Below, piece by piece: positions 45,682-54,580 of a stretch of 64,000 nucleotides of DNA (position 1 is its first letter; every line of letters starts with the position of its first letter). The notes below the pieces were generated by a model. It was not told the origin of the DNA and did no database searches. It saw only the letters and a list, made by a program, of their open reading frames with translations. This stretch comes from Metapseudomonas otitidis (GTDB taxonomy: Bacteria > Pseudomonadota > Gammaproteobacteria > Pseudomonadales > Pseudomonadaceae). A program made the translations under genes and the position numbers. The DNA lies in the NCBI RefSeq assembly GCF_900111835.1, contig NZ_FOJP01000011.1, forward strand, positions 168,180-232,179, in the 5' to 3' direction.

Positions 45682-46662
45682 ATGCAACAGCTGGACATGC
45701 TGGTCATCGAACGCGCCCTGGCCTGGTCCCGCGAGGGCCGGGTCATCTGGCTCAACACGGTGCTGGCCACCTTCGGTTCCGCCCCTCGCGAGCCTGGCTC
45801 GCTGCTGGTGGCGCGTGAGGATGGCCAGCATGTCGGCTCGCTCTCCGGCGGCTGCGTGGAGGAGGACTTCCTCGAACGGCTGGTGGCCGGTGACTTCAAC
45901 CAGGCGGTGACGCGCATTCGCTACGGTGACCCCGATGGGCCGCAGGGCGCGCGCATCCGCCTGCCCTGTGGCGGCATTCTCGCGGTGTTGGTGGAGCGCC
46001 TGCTGCCGGTGCCGGACACCTGGGCGCACCTGGAGGCGCTGCAGGTGGCGCTGGCCGGGCAGCGTGCCTGCCGTCGCCACGTGGACCTGGAGCACGGCGG
46101 CCTGCGCCTGGAGCCGGACGATGGCCTGGGTACCCGGCTGGAGACCGCTGCCGACGAGCGCAGTGTCGCCATTCGCGTCGGTCCGGTGGCGCGCCTGGTG
46201 ATCGCCGGGATTTCCCCGGTCTCGGTGTTCTGCGCCCAGTTCGCCCAGGCCATGGGCTTCGAGGTGATCGTCTGCGATCCACGCGAGGAGGCGCTGGCGG
46301 GCTTCGCTGTGCCCGGCGTGGAGGTACGGCCGGTGCTGCCTTCGCTGTTCATCGCCGCCGATGGCTGCCATCGCGCCACCGCCGTGGTGGCCCTGACCCA
46401 CGACCCGCGCATCGACGACCTGGCGATGATCGAGGCAGTGCGCACGCCGGCCTTCTACATCGGGGTGATGGGCTCCCAGCGCACCTCCCGCGCGCGGGCC
46501 GAGCGCCTGCGCCGCTCCGGCGGCCTGGACGAGGCCCAGGTCGCCCGGTTGCACATGCCCATCGGCCTGGCGCTGGGCAGCCGCACGCCCGCCGAGATCG
46601 CCCTGGCGGTGATGGCGGATGTGCTGCGGGTGTACCGGGGGCGGCCGCGGGACGCGCTGTGA
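45682..46662 (+). CDS. XdhC/CoxF-family molybdenum-cofactor maturation protein
   Basis: A 326-residue protein of the XdhC family, which binds sulfurated MoCo and inserts it into xanthine-oxidase-type enzymes. The N-terminal XdhC/CoxI domain has TFGSAPREPGSLLV and GSLSGGCVEEDFLERL with the conserved Cys; the C-terminal Rossmann domain has LVIAGISPVSVFCAQFAQAMGFEVIVCDPR and YIGVMGSQRTSRAR. Divergent from the hydroxylase subunits, it is the expected chaperone for that enzyme. It converges with a LysR gene 7 bases away. Confidence 0.92.
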   Translation: MQQLDMLVIERALAWSREGRVIWLNTVLATFGSAPREPGSLLVAREDGQHVGSLSGGCVEEDFLERLVAGDFNQAVTRIRYGDPDGPQGARIRLPCGGILAVLVERLLPVPDTWAHLEALQVALAGQRACRRHVDLEHGGLRLEPDDGLGTRLETAADERSVAIRVGPVARLVIAGISPVSVFCAQFAQAMGFEVIVCDPREEALAGFAVPGVEVRPVLPSLFIAADGCHRATAVVALTHDPRIDDLAMIEAVRTPAFYIGVMGSQRTSRARAERLRRSGGLDEAQVARLHMPIGLALGSRTPAEIALAVMADVLRVYRGRPRDAL

Positions 46663-46669
46663 CGCGCCC

Positions 46670-47578
46670 TCAGCGGGCGTCCACCTTCAGTGCGGCGATC
46701 AGCGCCGACATGGCGCCGGAGGGCTGGCGGCGGCTGGGGTAGTAGAGGTGGTAGCCGGCCCAGTAGGGGCACCAGTCCTGCATCACCGAGCGCAGGTGGC
46801 CGCTGCGGATGTAGGGCAGGGCGATGTCTTCCGGCACATAGGCGATGCCGAGGCCGGCGATGGCCGCGTCGAGGCAGTCGTAGATGCTGTTGAAGATCAG
46901 CTGGCCGGGCACCCGTACGTTGCAGGCCTGGTCGCCCTGGCCGAACTCCCAGGCCCACAGCCCGCCATAGGTGGGCAGCCGCAGGTTGATGCAGCTGTGC
47001 GCCTGCAGGTCGTCCGGGTGGTGCGGCAGGGCGCGCCCTTCGAGGTAGCGCTGGGTGGCCACCACGGCGAAGCGCAGGTCGGGGCCGATGCGTACGGCGA
47101 TCATGTCTTGGGCCAGGCTGTCCCCCAGGCGTACGCCGGCGTCGAACTGCTCGGCGGCCAGGTCGACAAGCTGGTTGTTGGAGTGCAGCTCGACATGGAT
47201 GCCCGGGTGTTGCGGCAGGAAGCGCTTCAGCCGGGGAAACAGCACGGTCCGCAGGGCATGGTCGGAGGCGGTGATGCGGATGCTGCCGGTGGGGCTGTCG
47301 CGCAGGTCCGCCAGGTCGGCCATGCCGGCGTCGATCTCGGCCAGGCGTGGGGCCACGGTGCGCAGCAGGCGCTCGCCTGCCTCGGTGGGCGCGACGGTGC
47401 GCGAGTTGCGTGCCAGCAGGCGGGTGCCGAGGCGCTGCTCCAGGCCCTTCACCGCGTGGCTGACGGCCGATTGGGAGATCCCGAGGTGGGCGGCGGCACG
47501 GGTGAAGCTGCCCTCGCGGGCTACGGCCACGAGGGCCACCAGGCCGCTGAAGGCATCGCGGAGAAGGTCGTCGCTCAT
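46670..47578 (-). CDS. LysR-family regulator, paralogue of the one at 48999
   Basis: A 302-residue LTTR: HTH ALVAVAREGSFTRAAAHLGISQSAVSHAVKGLE, then an effector domain with HSCINLRLPTYGGLWAWEF and YWAGYHLYYPSRRQPSGAM. This subgroup (PA-type, often named after PgrR/DsdC-like relatives) commonly controls adjacent transporters or reductases. The ATG at 47578 is chosen over one 13 codons upstream because GGAGCCCC precedes it properly. It lies 25 bases after the MFS gene on the same strand. Confidence 0.92.
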   Translation of the reverse strand: MSDDLLRDAFSGLVALVAVAREGSFTRAAAHLGISQSAVSHAVKGLEQRLGTRLLARNSRTVAPTEAGERLLRTVAPRLAEIDAGMADLADLRDSPTGSIRITASDHALRTVLFPRLKRFLPQHPGIHVELHSNNQLVDLAAEQFDAGVRLGDSLAQDMIAVRIGPDLRFAVVATQRYLEGRALPHHPDDLQAHSCINLRLPTYGGLWAWEFGQGDQACNVRVPGQLIFNSIYDCLDAAIAGLGIAYVPEDIALPYIRSGHLRSVMQDWCPYWAGYHLYYPSRRQPSGAMSALIAALKVDAR

Positions 47579-47603
47579 GCGGGGGCTCCTGGGCGGGTGG
47601 GGA

Positions 47604-48827
47604 TCAACGTGCATCACCGATGGCGGGGCCGTGCCCGGCCTGCTGGCGACCCGGTTTGCGGATGCGCCAGCCGGAGCCGATCAGCACGCCGGAGAGTAGC
47701 AGCATCACGGCGCCTCCCAGCAGGGGCGCGCTGCTGCCGAAGCGGTCGAGCAACTGCCCGCCGAGGGCGTCGCCGAGCATGATGGCCAGCTGGATGGCGG
47801 CCACCATCAGGCCGCCGCCGCTCTCCGGTTCGTCGTCGATCTCGCGGGCCAGCCAGGTGGACCAGCACACCGGGATGGCGGCATTGATCGCGCCCCAGCC
47901 GACCATGAGCGCAGCCACGGCCCCCAGCGAGTGGCCCAGCTCGACCAGGCCCAGTGTGACGACGGCCAGGGCCAGGGGCAGGTAGCGCAGCAGTGGGTAG
48001 AGGCGCTCGCGCTGAAGCATGTGGCTGGCGAAGTGGGTACCGGCGAACCCGGCCAGGCCCAGGCCCAGCAGCAGGCCCGAGAGCTGCCGGGCATCGATGC
48101 CGGTGGCGTGCTCCAGGAACGGGCGGAAGTAGGTGAAGGCCCCGAATGCGCCGGCGAAGGTGAGCATGGTGGCGAGCATGCCCAGTTGCACATGGCGCCG
48201 GCGCAGCAGGCCGAACAGACGACCCACCGGTATGCTCGCCAGGGGCGGCATCGACGGCAGGCTGTGCAACTGCCAGAGGAGGGTGGCCAGCACCAGGGGC
48301 ACCAGGCCGCCGAACACCACGCGCCAGCCGAACAGGCCGCCCAGGTAGGCCCCGATGGGGGCGGCGAAGGCCGTGGCCACGGCATTGCCCATGAAGATCC
48401 AGCCCAGTGCGCGGGGCACCTCGCTTGCCGGCACCAGGCGGATCACGGTTGCCGTGGAGAGCGACCAGAAACCACCGATGGCCAGGCCCAGCAGGGCGCG
48501 GGCGGTCATCAGCAGGGTGAAGCTGGGGGCCAGGGCGATCAGCACCAGCGACAGCAGCATCAGCACGGTCATGGCCATCAGCACCCGGCGGCGGTCGTAG
48601 CGCCCGGCAAGGGGGGCGATCAGCAGGCTGGCCAGCACGGCGAACAGGCCGGAGATGGAAATGGCCTGGCCGGCCTGGCCCTGGGTGGCGTGCAGGTCCT
48701 GGGCGATGGGGGTGAGCAGGCTCACCGGCATGAACTCCGAGGCGATCAGCAGGGCAACGCAGAGGGCCAGGGAGCCGACGGCACTGCCGAGGGCGGTGTT
48801 GCCTGGGGTGGACGGGATGGGGCGCAT
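47604..48827 (-). CDS. MFS transporter, sugar/arabinose-efflux (AraJ/YdhP) type
   Basis: A 407-residue, 12-TM major-facilitator protein of the DHA1 drug/sugar-efflux group: LLIASEFMPVSLLTPIAQDL in TM1 and AGRYDRRRVLMAMT in the TM2-3 loop are the typical motifs, and GWRVVFGGLVPLVLATLLW follows TM6. It probably exports small polar compounds. It is followed on the same strand by the LysR gene, which probably regulates it. Confidence 0.92.
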   Translation of the reverse strand: MRPIPSTPGNTALGSAVGSLALCVALLIASEFMPVSLLTPIAQDLHATQGQAGQAISISGLFAVLASLLIAPLAGRYDRRRVLMAMTVLMLLSLVLIALAPSFTLLMTARALLGLAIGGFWSLSTATVIRLVPASEVPRALGWIFMGNAVATAFAAPIGAYLGGLFGWRVVFGGLVPLVLATLLWQLHSLPSMPPLASIPVGRLFGLLRRRHVQLGMLATMLTFAGAFGAFTYFRPFLEHATGIDARQLSGLLLGLGLAGFAGTHFASHMLQRERLYPLLRYLPLALAVVTLGLVELGHSLGAVAALMVGWGAINAAIPVCWSTWLAREIDDEPESGGGLMVAAIQLAIMLGDALGGQLLDRFGSSAPLLGGAVMLLLSGVLIGSGWRIRKPGRQQAGHGPAIGDAR

Positions 48828-48998
48828 GGGATTCTCGCGGAAAGGATGGGCCCTGGCGCTGCCTGGGCAGCACCGCGAGCGGTAGGTAGGGAAAGGCCGG
48901 AGTGGCGTTCGTTCAGGTGGGGGCCATCATAGGCAGCCGGGCACCGGCGAAGAACCGCAGGGGTTGCACGCGGCCATGAGCCGGATTGGACAATCGCG

Positions 48999-49892
48999 TC
49001 AGTCCGGGTGGCGCAGGGCCTCGATCACCACCTGCATGGCCCGGGACAGCTCGCGCTGGTTCGAGTAGTACAGGTGGTAGCCGGGGAAGGTGCTCCACCA
49101 GTCCTGCAGCACCGGCACCAGGTGCCCGGCATCCAGGTGCGCCTGCACCCGGTCCAGCGGCACGTAGGCCAGGCCGAAGCCGGCGACGGCGGCGCTGACG
49201 ATGGCACGCACTTCGTTGAACACCAGTTGCCCGTCGACCCGAACGTTCAGGGCCTGGCCGTCGCGGCACAGCTCCCAGGCCCAGAGGTTGCCGCGGGTGG
49301 GCAGGCGCAGGTTGATGCAGCGGTGCTCGGCCAGTGCCTGGGGCGTGGCGGGCGCCGGGTGCCGTGCGAGGTAGGCGGGCGCGGCCACCAGGGCGAAGGT
49401 CAGGTCCGGGCCGATGCGCACGGCGGTGATGTCCCGGGCCAGGCTGTCTCCCAGGCGCACGCCGAAGTCGAAGCGCTCCTGGACGATGTCCACCAGGGTG
49501 TTGTCGGCGTGCAACTCCAGGTTCAGTTGCGGATAGCGGGGCAGCAGGGGCTCCAGCCGTGGCCAGAGCAGCGTCTCGATGGCGTGCTCGGTGGCGGTGA
49601 TGCGCAGGGTGCCGGTCGGCAGCTCGCTGAGGTCGGTGACCCACCTCAGTTCGGCTTCGATGGCCTGCAGGCGCGGCGCGACCACGGCGATCAACTGCTC
49701 ACCGGCCTCGGTCACCGAGACGCTGCGGGTGGTGCGGGTCAGCAGGCGCACGCCGACCCGCGCCTCCAGGCTGCGGATGGTGTGGCTGAGCATGGATTGC
49801 GACATGCCCAGGCGCGCGGCGGCACGGGTGAAGCTGCGCTCCTCGGCCACGGCCAGCAGGGCGAGCAGGTCGCTGTAGGGTTCGCGGGGCAT
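48999..49892 (-). CDS. LysR-family regulator, paralogue of the one at 46670
   Basis: A 297-residue LTTR: LLALLAVAEERSFTRAAARLGMSQSMLSHTIRSLE in the HTH and HRCINLRLPTRGNLWAWEL and TFPGYHLYYSNQRELSRAM in the effector domain, colinear with the 46670 product. It lies 89 bases after the zinc alcohol dehydrogenase gene on the same strand, and 171 bases before the MFS gene. It probably regulates the hydrolase-dehydrogenase pair. Confidence 0.92.
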   Translation of the reverse strand: MPREPYSDLLALLAVAEERSFTRAAARLGMSQSMLSHTIRSLEARVGVRLLTRTTRSVSVTEAGEQLIAVVAPRLQAIEAELRWVTDLSELPTGTLRITATEHAIETLLWPRLEPLLPRYPQLNLELHADNTLVDIVQERFDFGVRLGDSLARDITAVRIGPDLTFALVAAPAYLARHPAPATPQALAEHRCINLRLPTRGNLWAWELCRDGQALNVRVDGQLVFNEVRAIVSAAVAGFGLAYVPLDRVQAHLDAGHLVPVLQDWWSTFPGYHLYYSNQRELSRAMQVVIEALRHPD

Positions 49893-49981
49893 GGCGGTCC
49901 GGGCGGGGGAGGGTGTGCGGGAATTCTTGCGGGGCCGAGGTCCCAGCGCAAGGGGCGCCCGGGGTGGGCGCCCGTCGGCGG

Positions 49982-51031
49982 TCAGGCGGAAAGGGTGGCC
50001 GAGTCGATGACGAAGCGGTACTTCACCTCGCCCTTGAGCATGCGCTCGAAGGCGTCGTTGATCTGCTCGGCGCGGATCAGTTCGATGTCGGCGACGATGC
50101 CGTGCTCGGCGCAGAAATCGAGCATCTCCTGGGTTTCGGGAATGCCACCGATCATCGAGCCGGCGATGCTGCGGCGCTTGAAGATGAGCTTGAACACCTC
50201 CGGCGGGGTATGCGGACTGGCCGGTGCGCCTACCAGGGTGAGGGTTCCATCGCGCTTGAGCAGGGCCAGGAAGGGGTTGAGGTCGTGGGGCGCCGCCACG
50301 GTGTTGACGATCAGGTCGAAGCTGCCGGCGTTGCCGGCCATCTCCTCGGCATTGCGCGACACCACCACCTCGTCGGCGCCCAGGGCAAGGGCGGCCTCGC
50401 GCTTGCCCTCGGAGGTGGTGAAGGCCACCACCTGCGCGCCCAGGGCATGGGCCAGCTTGATGCCCATGTGGCCCAGGCCGCCGATGCCGACGATGCCCAC
50501 CTTCTTGCCCGGACCCGCCTGCCAATGGCGCAGCGGCGACCAGGTGGTGATGCCGGCGCACAGCAGCGGTGCCACGGCGGCCAGTTGCTCCTCGGGGTGG
50601 CGGATGCGCAGCACATAGCGTTCGTGCACGACGATGCGCTCGGAGTAGCCACCCAGGGTCCAGCCCGGCGCGTCCGGGGTGGGGAAATTGTAGGTGCCGA
50701 CCATGCCGTCGCAGTAGTTCTCCAGGCCAGCGTCGCAGTCGGCGCAGTGCTGGCAGCTGTCGACGATGCAGCCCACACCCACCAGGTCGCCCGGTTCGAG
50801 CGTCGAGACATGGGCGCCTACGGCGCTGACGCGGCCGACGATTTCGTGGCCCGGCACGCAGGGGAACCGGGTGCCGGCCCACTCGGCGCGGACCTGGTGC
50901 AGGTCGGAGTGGCAGACGCCACAGAAGGCGATGTCGATCTGCACGTCATGGGCGCCGGGCGCGCGGCGCTGGATGGTCATGGGTTCGAGCGGCTTGTCGC
51001 CGGCATGGGCGCCGTAGGCGTGAACGGTCAT
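49982..51031 (-). CDS. zinc-dependent NADP(H) alcohol/aldehyde reductase (YahK/CAD type)
   Basis: A 349-residue medium-chain dehydrogenase. The catalytic zinc site is present (DIAFCGVCHSDLHQV, GHEIVGRV), as are the structural zinc cysteines (SCQHCADCDAGLENYC) and the Rossmann loop GIGGLGHMGIKLAHALGA. The CAD/YahK class reduces a broad range of aldehydes with NADPH. It lies 24 bases after the alpha/beta hydrolase gene and is probably co-transcribed with it. Confidence 0.94.
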   Translation of the reverse strand: MTVHAYGAHAGDKPLEPMTIQRRAPGAHDVQIDIAFCGVCHSDLHQVRAEWAGTRFPCVPGHEIVGRVSAVGAHVSTLEPGDLVGVGCIVDSCQHCADCDAGLENYCDGMVGTYNFPTPDAPGWTLGGYSERIVVHERYVLRIRHPEEQLAAVAPLLCAGITTWSPLRHWQAGPGKKVGIVGIGGLGHMGIKLAHALGAQVVAFTTSEGKREAALALGADEVVVSRNAEEMAGNAGSFDLIVNTVAAPHDLNPFLALLKRDGTLTLVGAPASPHTPPEVFKLIFKRRSIAGSMIGGIPETQEMLDFCAEHGIVADIELIRAEQINDAFERMLKGEVKYRFVIDSATLSA

Positions 51032-51055
51032 GGTGGGCTCCTTCAGCTGGTGGGC

Positions 51056-52084
51056 TTACTTGAGGTGGGCGCGGAAGAACGCGGTCAGGCGATCGAAGGG
51101 GATCAGCCCCACACGGTCGTACAGGTCCACATGCCCGGCGCCGGGGATCACCACCAGCTCCTTGGGCTCGGCCGCACGGCGGTAGGCGTCTTCGCTGAAC
51201 TCGCGGGAGTGGGCGTCCGCGCCAGTGATGAACAGCAGGGGGCGCGGCGAGATGGTTTCGATGTCTTCGAACGGATAGAAGTTCATGAACTTCACGTTGC
51301 TGGTCAGGGTGGGGCGAGTGGTCAGGTCCGCGCTCTGCCCGGCAGGCGTGAAGGCGCCACGGGGCGTGCGGTAGAAGTCGAAGAACTCCCGCTGGATCGG
51401 GTCGGTGTCAGGCTCAAGACGGGTGACCGTGCCGCCGGTGTAGCGTGTGGCACCGCCGGTGTACTCCACGTAGCGCTGCTGGGCGGCCTCTTCGAGGATG
51501 CGCTTGCGCTGTTCCAGCGTCAGGGAGTGGTGCAGTGCCTGGCGATTCGCCGCACCCATGTCGTACATGCTGACGGTGGCGATGGCCTTCATGCGCGGGT
51601 CGATCTTGGCGGCGGCGATGGCGAAGCTGCCGCTGCCGCAGATGCCGAGCACGCCGATGCGCTCGCGGTCGACCCGGTCATGGGTGCCGAGGTAGTCCAC
51701 GGCGGCACTGAAGGCTTCGGCGTAGAGGTCCGGGGAGACGGCGTTGCGCGGCTGGCCTTCGCTCTCGCCCCAGAAAGGCAGGTCGATGGCCAGGGTGATG
51801 AAGCCCTGCTCGGCCAGTTTGGTGGCGTACAGGTTGGCGCTCTGTTCCTTCACCGCGCCCATGGGGTGGCCGACGATCAACGCCGCATTGCGGCTGCCGG
51901 GGGCGATGTCGCGGGGGATGAACAGGTTGCCGACCACGCGCATGCGGTACTGGTCGAGGAAGGTCACCCGTTGCTGGGTGACCTTGTCGCTGGTGTAGAA
52001 GTTGTCTGCCTGATGGGACATGTCTGCTGCCGTTGCCACGAGTGAGTTGAACAGGAGGCCGAGGGCCAGGAGGAAGGTCTTCAT
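51056..52084 (-). CDS. exported alpha/beta hydrolase with cysteine at the nucleophile position
   Basis: A 342-residue hydrolase with a signal peptide (about 1-20, LNSLVATAA-like end). The fold markers are VGHPMGAVKEQSAN (oxyanion region), LPFWGESEGQPRN, the elbow GICGSGSFA with Cys149 where a Ser is usual, LFITGADAHS and GAGHVDLYD with the catalytic His. A Cys nucleophile recalls dienelactone hydrolase, and related proteins (YcjY group) keep GxCxSG. The substrate is unknown. It begins a probable operon with the zinc reductase. Confidence 0.9.
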   Translation of the reverse strand: MKTFLLALGLLFNSLVATAADMSHQADNFYTSDKVTQQRVTFLDQYRMRVVGNLFIPRDIAPGSRNAALIVGHPMGAVKEQSANLYATKLAEQGFITLAIDLPFWGESEGQPRNAVSPDLYAEAFSAAVDYLGTHDRVDRERIGVLGICGSGSFAIAAAKIDPRMKAIATVSMYDMGAANRQALHHSLTLEQRKRILEEAAQQRYVEYTGGATRYTGGTVTRLEPDTDPIQREFFDFYRTPRGAFTPAGQSADLTTRPTLTSNVKFMNFYPFEDIETISPRPLLFITGADAHSREFSEDAYRRAAEPKELVVIPGAGHVDLYDRVGLIPFDRLTAFFRAHLK

Positions 52085-52238
52085 GGTCTGCTCCGAGCAG
52101 GTGCCGTGGAGAGCAGGACTCTAGGGCGCCTGCGCCGGGCCAATAAGTGGGCTTTAGCGCAGGCGGCGATGCACCAGATTGCATAATCCGGTGCGTCACA
52201 GTGGAGCGCCTCGCAACCGTGGCGCCTCGGTCGAGCTC

Positions 52239-52569
52239 ATGGTTCTCGGGGAATTCCGCACGTTTCAGGCGTTGCCCCTGAATCGCCCGGTCAGCCGCGC
52301 AACCCGTTCGCCGAGGGGCGGGCGGTGTCCAGGTCACTGCAGTTGGGCGACAGTTCGGGCGCTACATCGTCGGGCTGGGCCATGACGCCCGCCAGCCGCC
52401 GTACCCGCAGGCGGGGCGGTTGAAGGTGGTGTTCCAGGCATTCCATGACCCGGGGAACTGCGCAATGGTCATCCAGTACCCGCATCGCGCGTTGATGGCG
52501 CCACGGGTGCGGGTGGTGCCGGAGTGCCTGCCGGAGGCGTTCGCCCAGGACGCTGCCCTGCGGCGTTAG
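52239..52569 (+). pseudogene. remains of a small gene broken by frameshifts
   Basis: Coding-like text appears in three frames in succession: MVLGEFRTFQALPLNRPVS from 52239 (frame 3), NPFAEGRAVSRSLQLG from about 52301 (frame 2), then RQFGRYIVGLGHDARQPPY and on through KVVFQAFHDPGNCAMVIQYP to the stop at 52567-52569 (frame 1). The last 70 residues have natural composition and no start codon, because a stop lies upstream in that frame at 52279. Joined, they read as one approximately 110-residue protein with two frameshifts. I do not recognise the family. The flanks of the 52085-52623 gap hold nothing else but a terminator hairpin. Confidence 0.45.
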
Positions 52570-52593
52570 AAGCCTTTCGCAGCCTGAATGCAA

Positions 52594-52617
52594 GCACCCC
52601 GCCGGGTGGCGGGGTGC
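52594..52617 (-). terminator. terminator hairpin of the amidase gene
   Basis: A perfect 10-bp stem (52594-52603 with 52608-52617) and 4-base loop, 6 bases past the amidase stop on the minus strand; the following T-tract is weak (TTGCATT). It could also serve the decayed gene on the plus strand. Confidence 0.6.
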
Positions 52618-52623
52618 AGGGGG

Positions 52624-54330
52624 TCAGCCTTTCAGCGGGGGCGTGCGCGGCGGGACGATCCGGCGCGAGCCGGTGGACTCGAACGCGGCGGCGTAGCGCA
52701 GCAGGGCGTTGTCGTCATAGGCGCGGCCGGCGAAGGTCAGGCCCACCGGCATGCCGATGTCGGCCATCACGCCCATGGGCACGGTGACGGTGGGTACGCC
52801 CAGGTGGCGGATGGCGAGGTTGCCGTTGGCGACCCATACGCCATTGCTCCAGGCGATGTCGGCGGAGGCCGGGTTGACGTCGGCATCCGCCGGGGCCACG
52901 TCGGCCACGGTGGGGAACAGCACGGCGTCCAGGCCCTGGGCCTGCATCCAGTCCTCCAGGTCGATCTTGCGGGTGTACTCCAGGGCGCGCAGGCCGTCGG
53001 GCAGGGTCTCGATGCGGTCCCAGGGGGTGATGCCGCGCTCGGCCATGGTCACGTACTCGGCCATGCTCGCCGCCAGGTCGCCCTCGCGGTTGGGCAGGGT
53101 GCCGGGTTCGTGGGGGAAGATCTGCGGGCCATCCACGTCCTTCAGGCGGTTGAGCTTCGGATCGCCGTTGGCCTGGAGGAAGTCGTCGAAGGCCCAGGCT
53201 GTCAGGTCCCACAGCTCGTGGTGGAGGAACTCCTTGGCGACGATGCCGCGGTTGAACACCGTGGGCGCGCCGGGGCGGTCGCCCTCGCAGTTGGAAACCA
53301 GCGGGAAGTCCACTTCCACCACTTCGGCGCCGGCCGCTTCCAAGGCCTGGCGCGCCTGCTCCCACAGGGCGATGACGCTGGGGCGGGTGTGGATGCGCTG
53401 GCCGGTGGGGCCGCCGATGCCGGGGTTCTCGCTGGTGCCGGCGTCCGGGTCCTGGTTGATGAACATGCGTGGCACGCCGAAACGCTTGCCGGCCAGGGCT
53501 TCGGTGCCGGCGGCCAGGTCCTGGTAGCGGGCGGGGCGGACTTCGCTCACCGAGGGGATCGGCACCCAGGGCTGCAGGCGCCAGAGGTCGCCGCGCTTCT
53601 CGGCGTCCTCGGCGACGATCACGTCGAGCACGTCCAGCAGGTCGGCCATGGTGCGGGCGTAGGGCACCACCACGTCCATGGTCGGGGTCAGCGGCCAGTT
53701 GCCACGGATGGAGATCACCCCACGGGACGGGGTGTAGGCGCACAGGCCGTTGTTGGAGGCGGGGCCCCGGCCGCTGGACCAGGTCTCCTCGGCCAGGCCG
53801 AAGGCGGCGAAGCTGGCAGCCGTGGCGGTGCCGGCACCGTTGGAGGAGCCGGAAGCAAAGGGCGCGGTGAGGTAGCCGGCGTTGTAGGGGCTTTCGGCAC
53901 GGCCGTAGACGCCACGCTGCATGCCGCCGTTGGCCATGGGCGGCATGTTGGTCTTGCCCAGGCAGATGGCGCCGGCGGCGCGCAGGCGTTCGATGGTGAA
54001 GGCGTCGCGGTAGGCCACCAGGTCCTTGAAGGCGGGGCTGCCGGAGGCGGCCGTCAGGCCCTTGACCAGGTAGCTGTCCTTGGCGGTGTAGGGGATGCCA
54101 TCCAGCGGGCCGAGGGTTTCGCCCCGGGCGCGGCGGGCGTCGGAGGCCTCGGCTTCGGCGAGGGCCTCGGGGTTGCGCACCACCACGGCATTGAGGGCGG
54201 TGGTGGTGTTCGGGCCGTCATAGGCGTCGATGCGGGCGAGGTAGGCCTTCACCAGCTCGACGGCGGTGGTCCGGCCCGACTCCAGCGCAGCGCGCAGGTC
54301 GGCAATGGAAACTTCGGTTACTTCGATCAT
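52624..54330 (-). CDS. amidase-signature family hydrolase
   Basis: A 568-residue amidase. The Ser-cisSer-Lys triad region is visible: Lys in GIPYTAKDSYL, the glycine/serine-rich segment FASGSSNGAGTATAASFAAFG and the nucleophile region EETWSSGRGPAS. The glycine-rich loop is less canonical than in GatA, so it is a catabolic amidase of unknown amide substrate rather than the tRNA-dependent enzyme. It has no signal peptide. It is divergent from the diguanylate cyclase gene across a 250-base gap. Confidence 0.92.
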   Translation of the reverse strand: MIEVTEVSIADLRAALESGRTTAVELVKAYLARIDAYDGPNTTTALNAVVVRNPEALAEAEASDARRARGETLGPLDGIPYTAKDSYLVKGLTAASGSPAFKDLVAYRDAFTIERLRAAGAICLGKTNMPPMANGGMQRGVYGRAESPYNAGYLTAPFASGSSNGAGTATAASFAAFGLAEETWSSGRGPASNNGLCAYTPSRGVISIRGNWPLTPTMDVVVPYARTMADLLDVLDVIVAEDAEKRGDLWRLQPWVPIPSVSEVRPARYQDLAAGTEALAGKRFGVPRMFINQDPDAGTSENPGIGGPTGQRIHTRPSVIALWEQARQALEAAGAEVVEVDFPLVSNCEGDRPGAPTVFNRGIVAKEFLHHELWDLTAWAFDDFLQANGDPKLNRLKDVDGPQIFPHEPGTLPNREGDLAASMAEYVTMAERGITPWDRIETLPDGLRALEYTRKIDLEDWMQAQGLDAVLFPTVADVAPADADVNPASADIAWSNGVWVANGNLAIRHLGVPTVTVPMGVMADIGMPVGLTFAGRAYDDNALLRYAAAFESTGSRRIVPPRTPPLKG

Positions 54331-54580
54331 GGGGTCACCGCTGGCAGGTGCCGCGTGGCACGCGTGGTTCGGAATTCGGCGGGCAGGGCCCGGGGCTCGA
54401 TGCCTCCCGGGCCGTGGGCCGGGCGAGTCGAGGCGACCTATTTAGCATCTGGCGGCGTCGGGCGGAATCTCCTGGTCGCGTTTTCGCATGTGGGTGGCCT
54501 GTTCGCGTCCGCCAGCGGGTTTTGGCGAGGCGGTTTTTCCTCTTGTAGACTTCCCCCGCCTTGTCAGAAAAGAACGCCGC

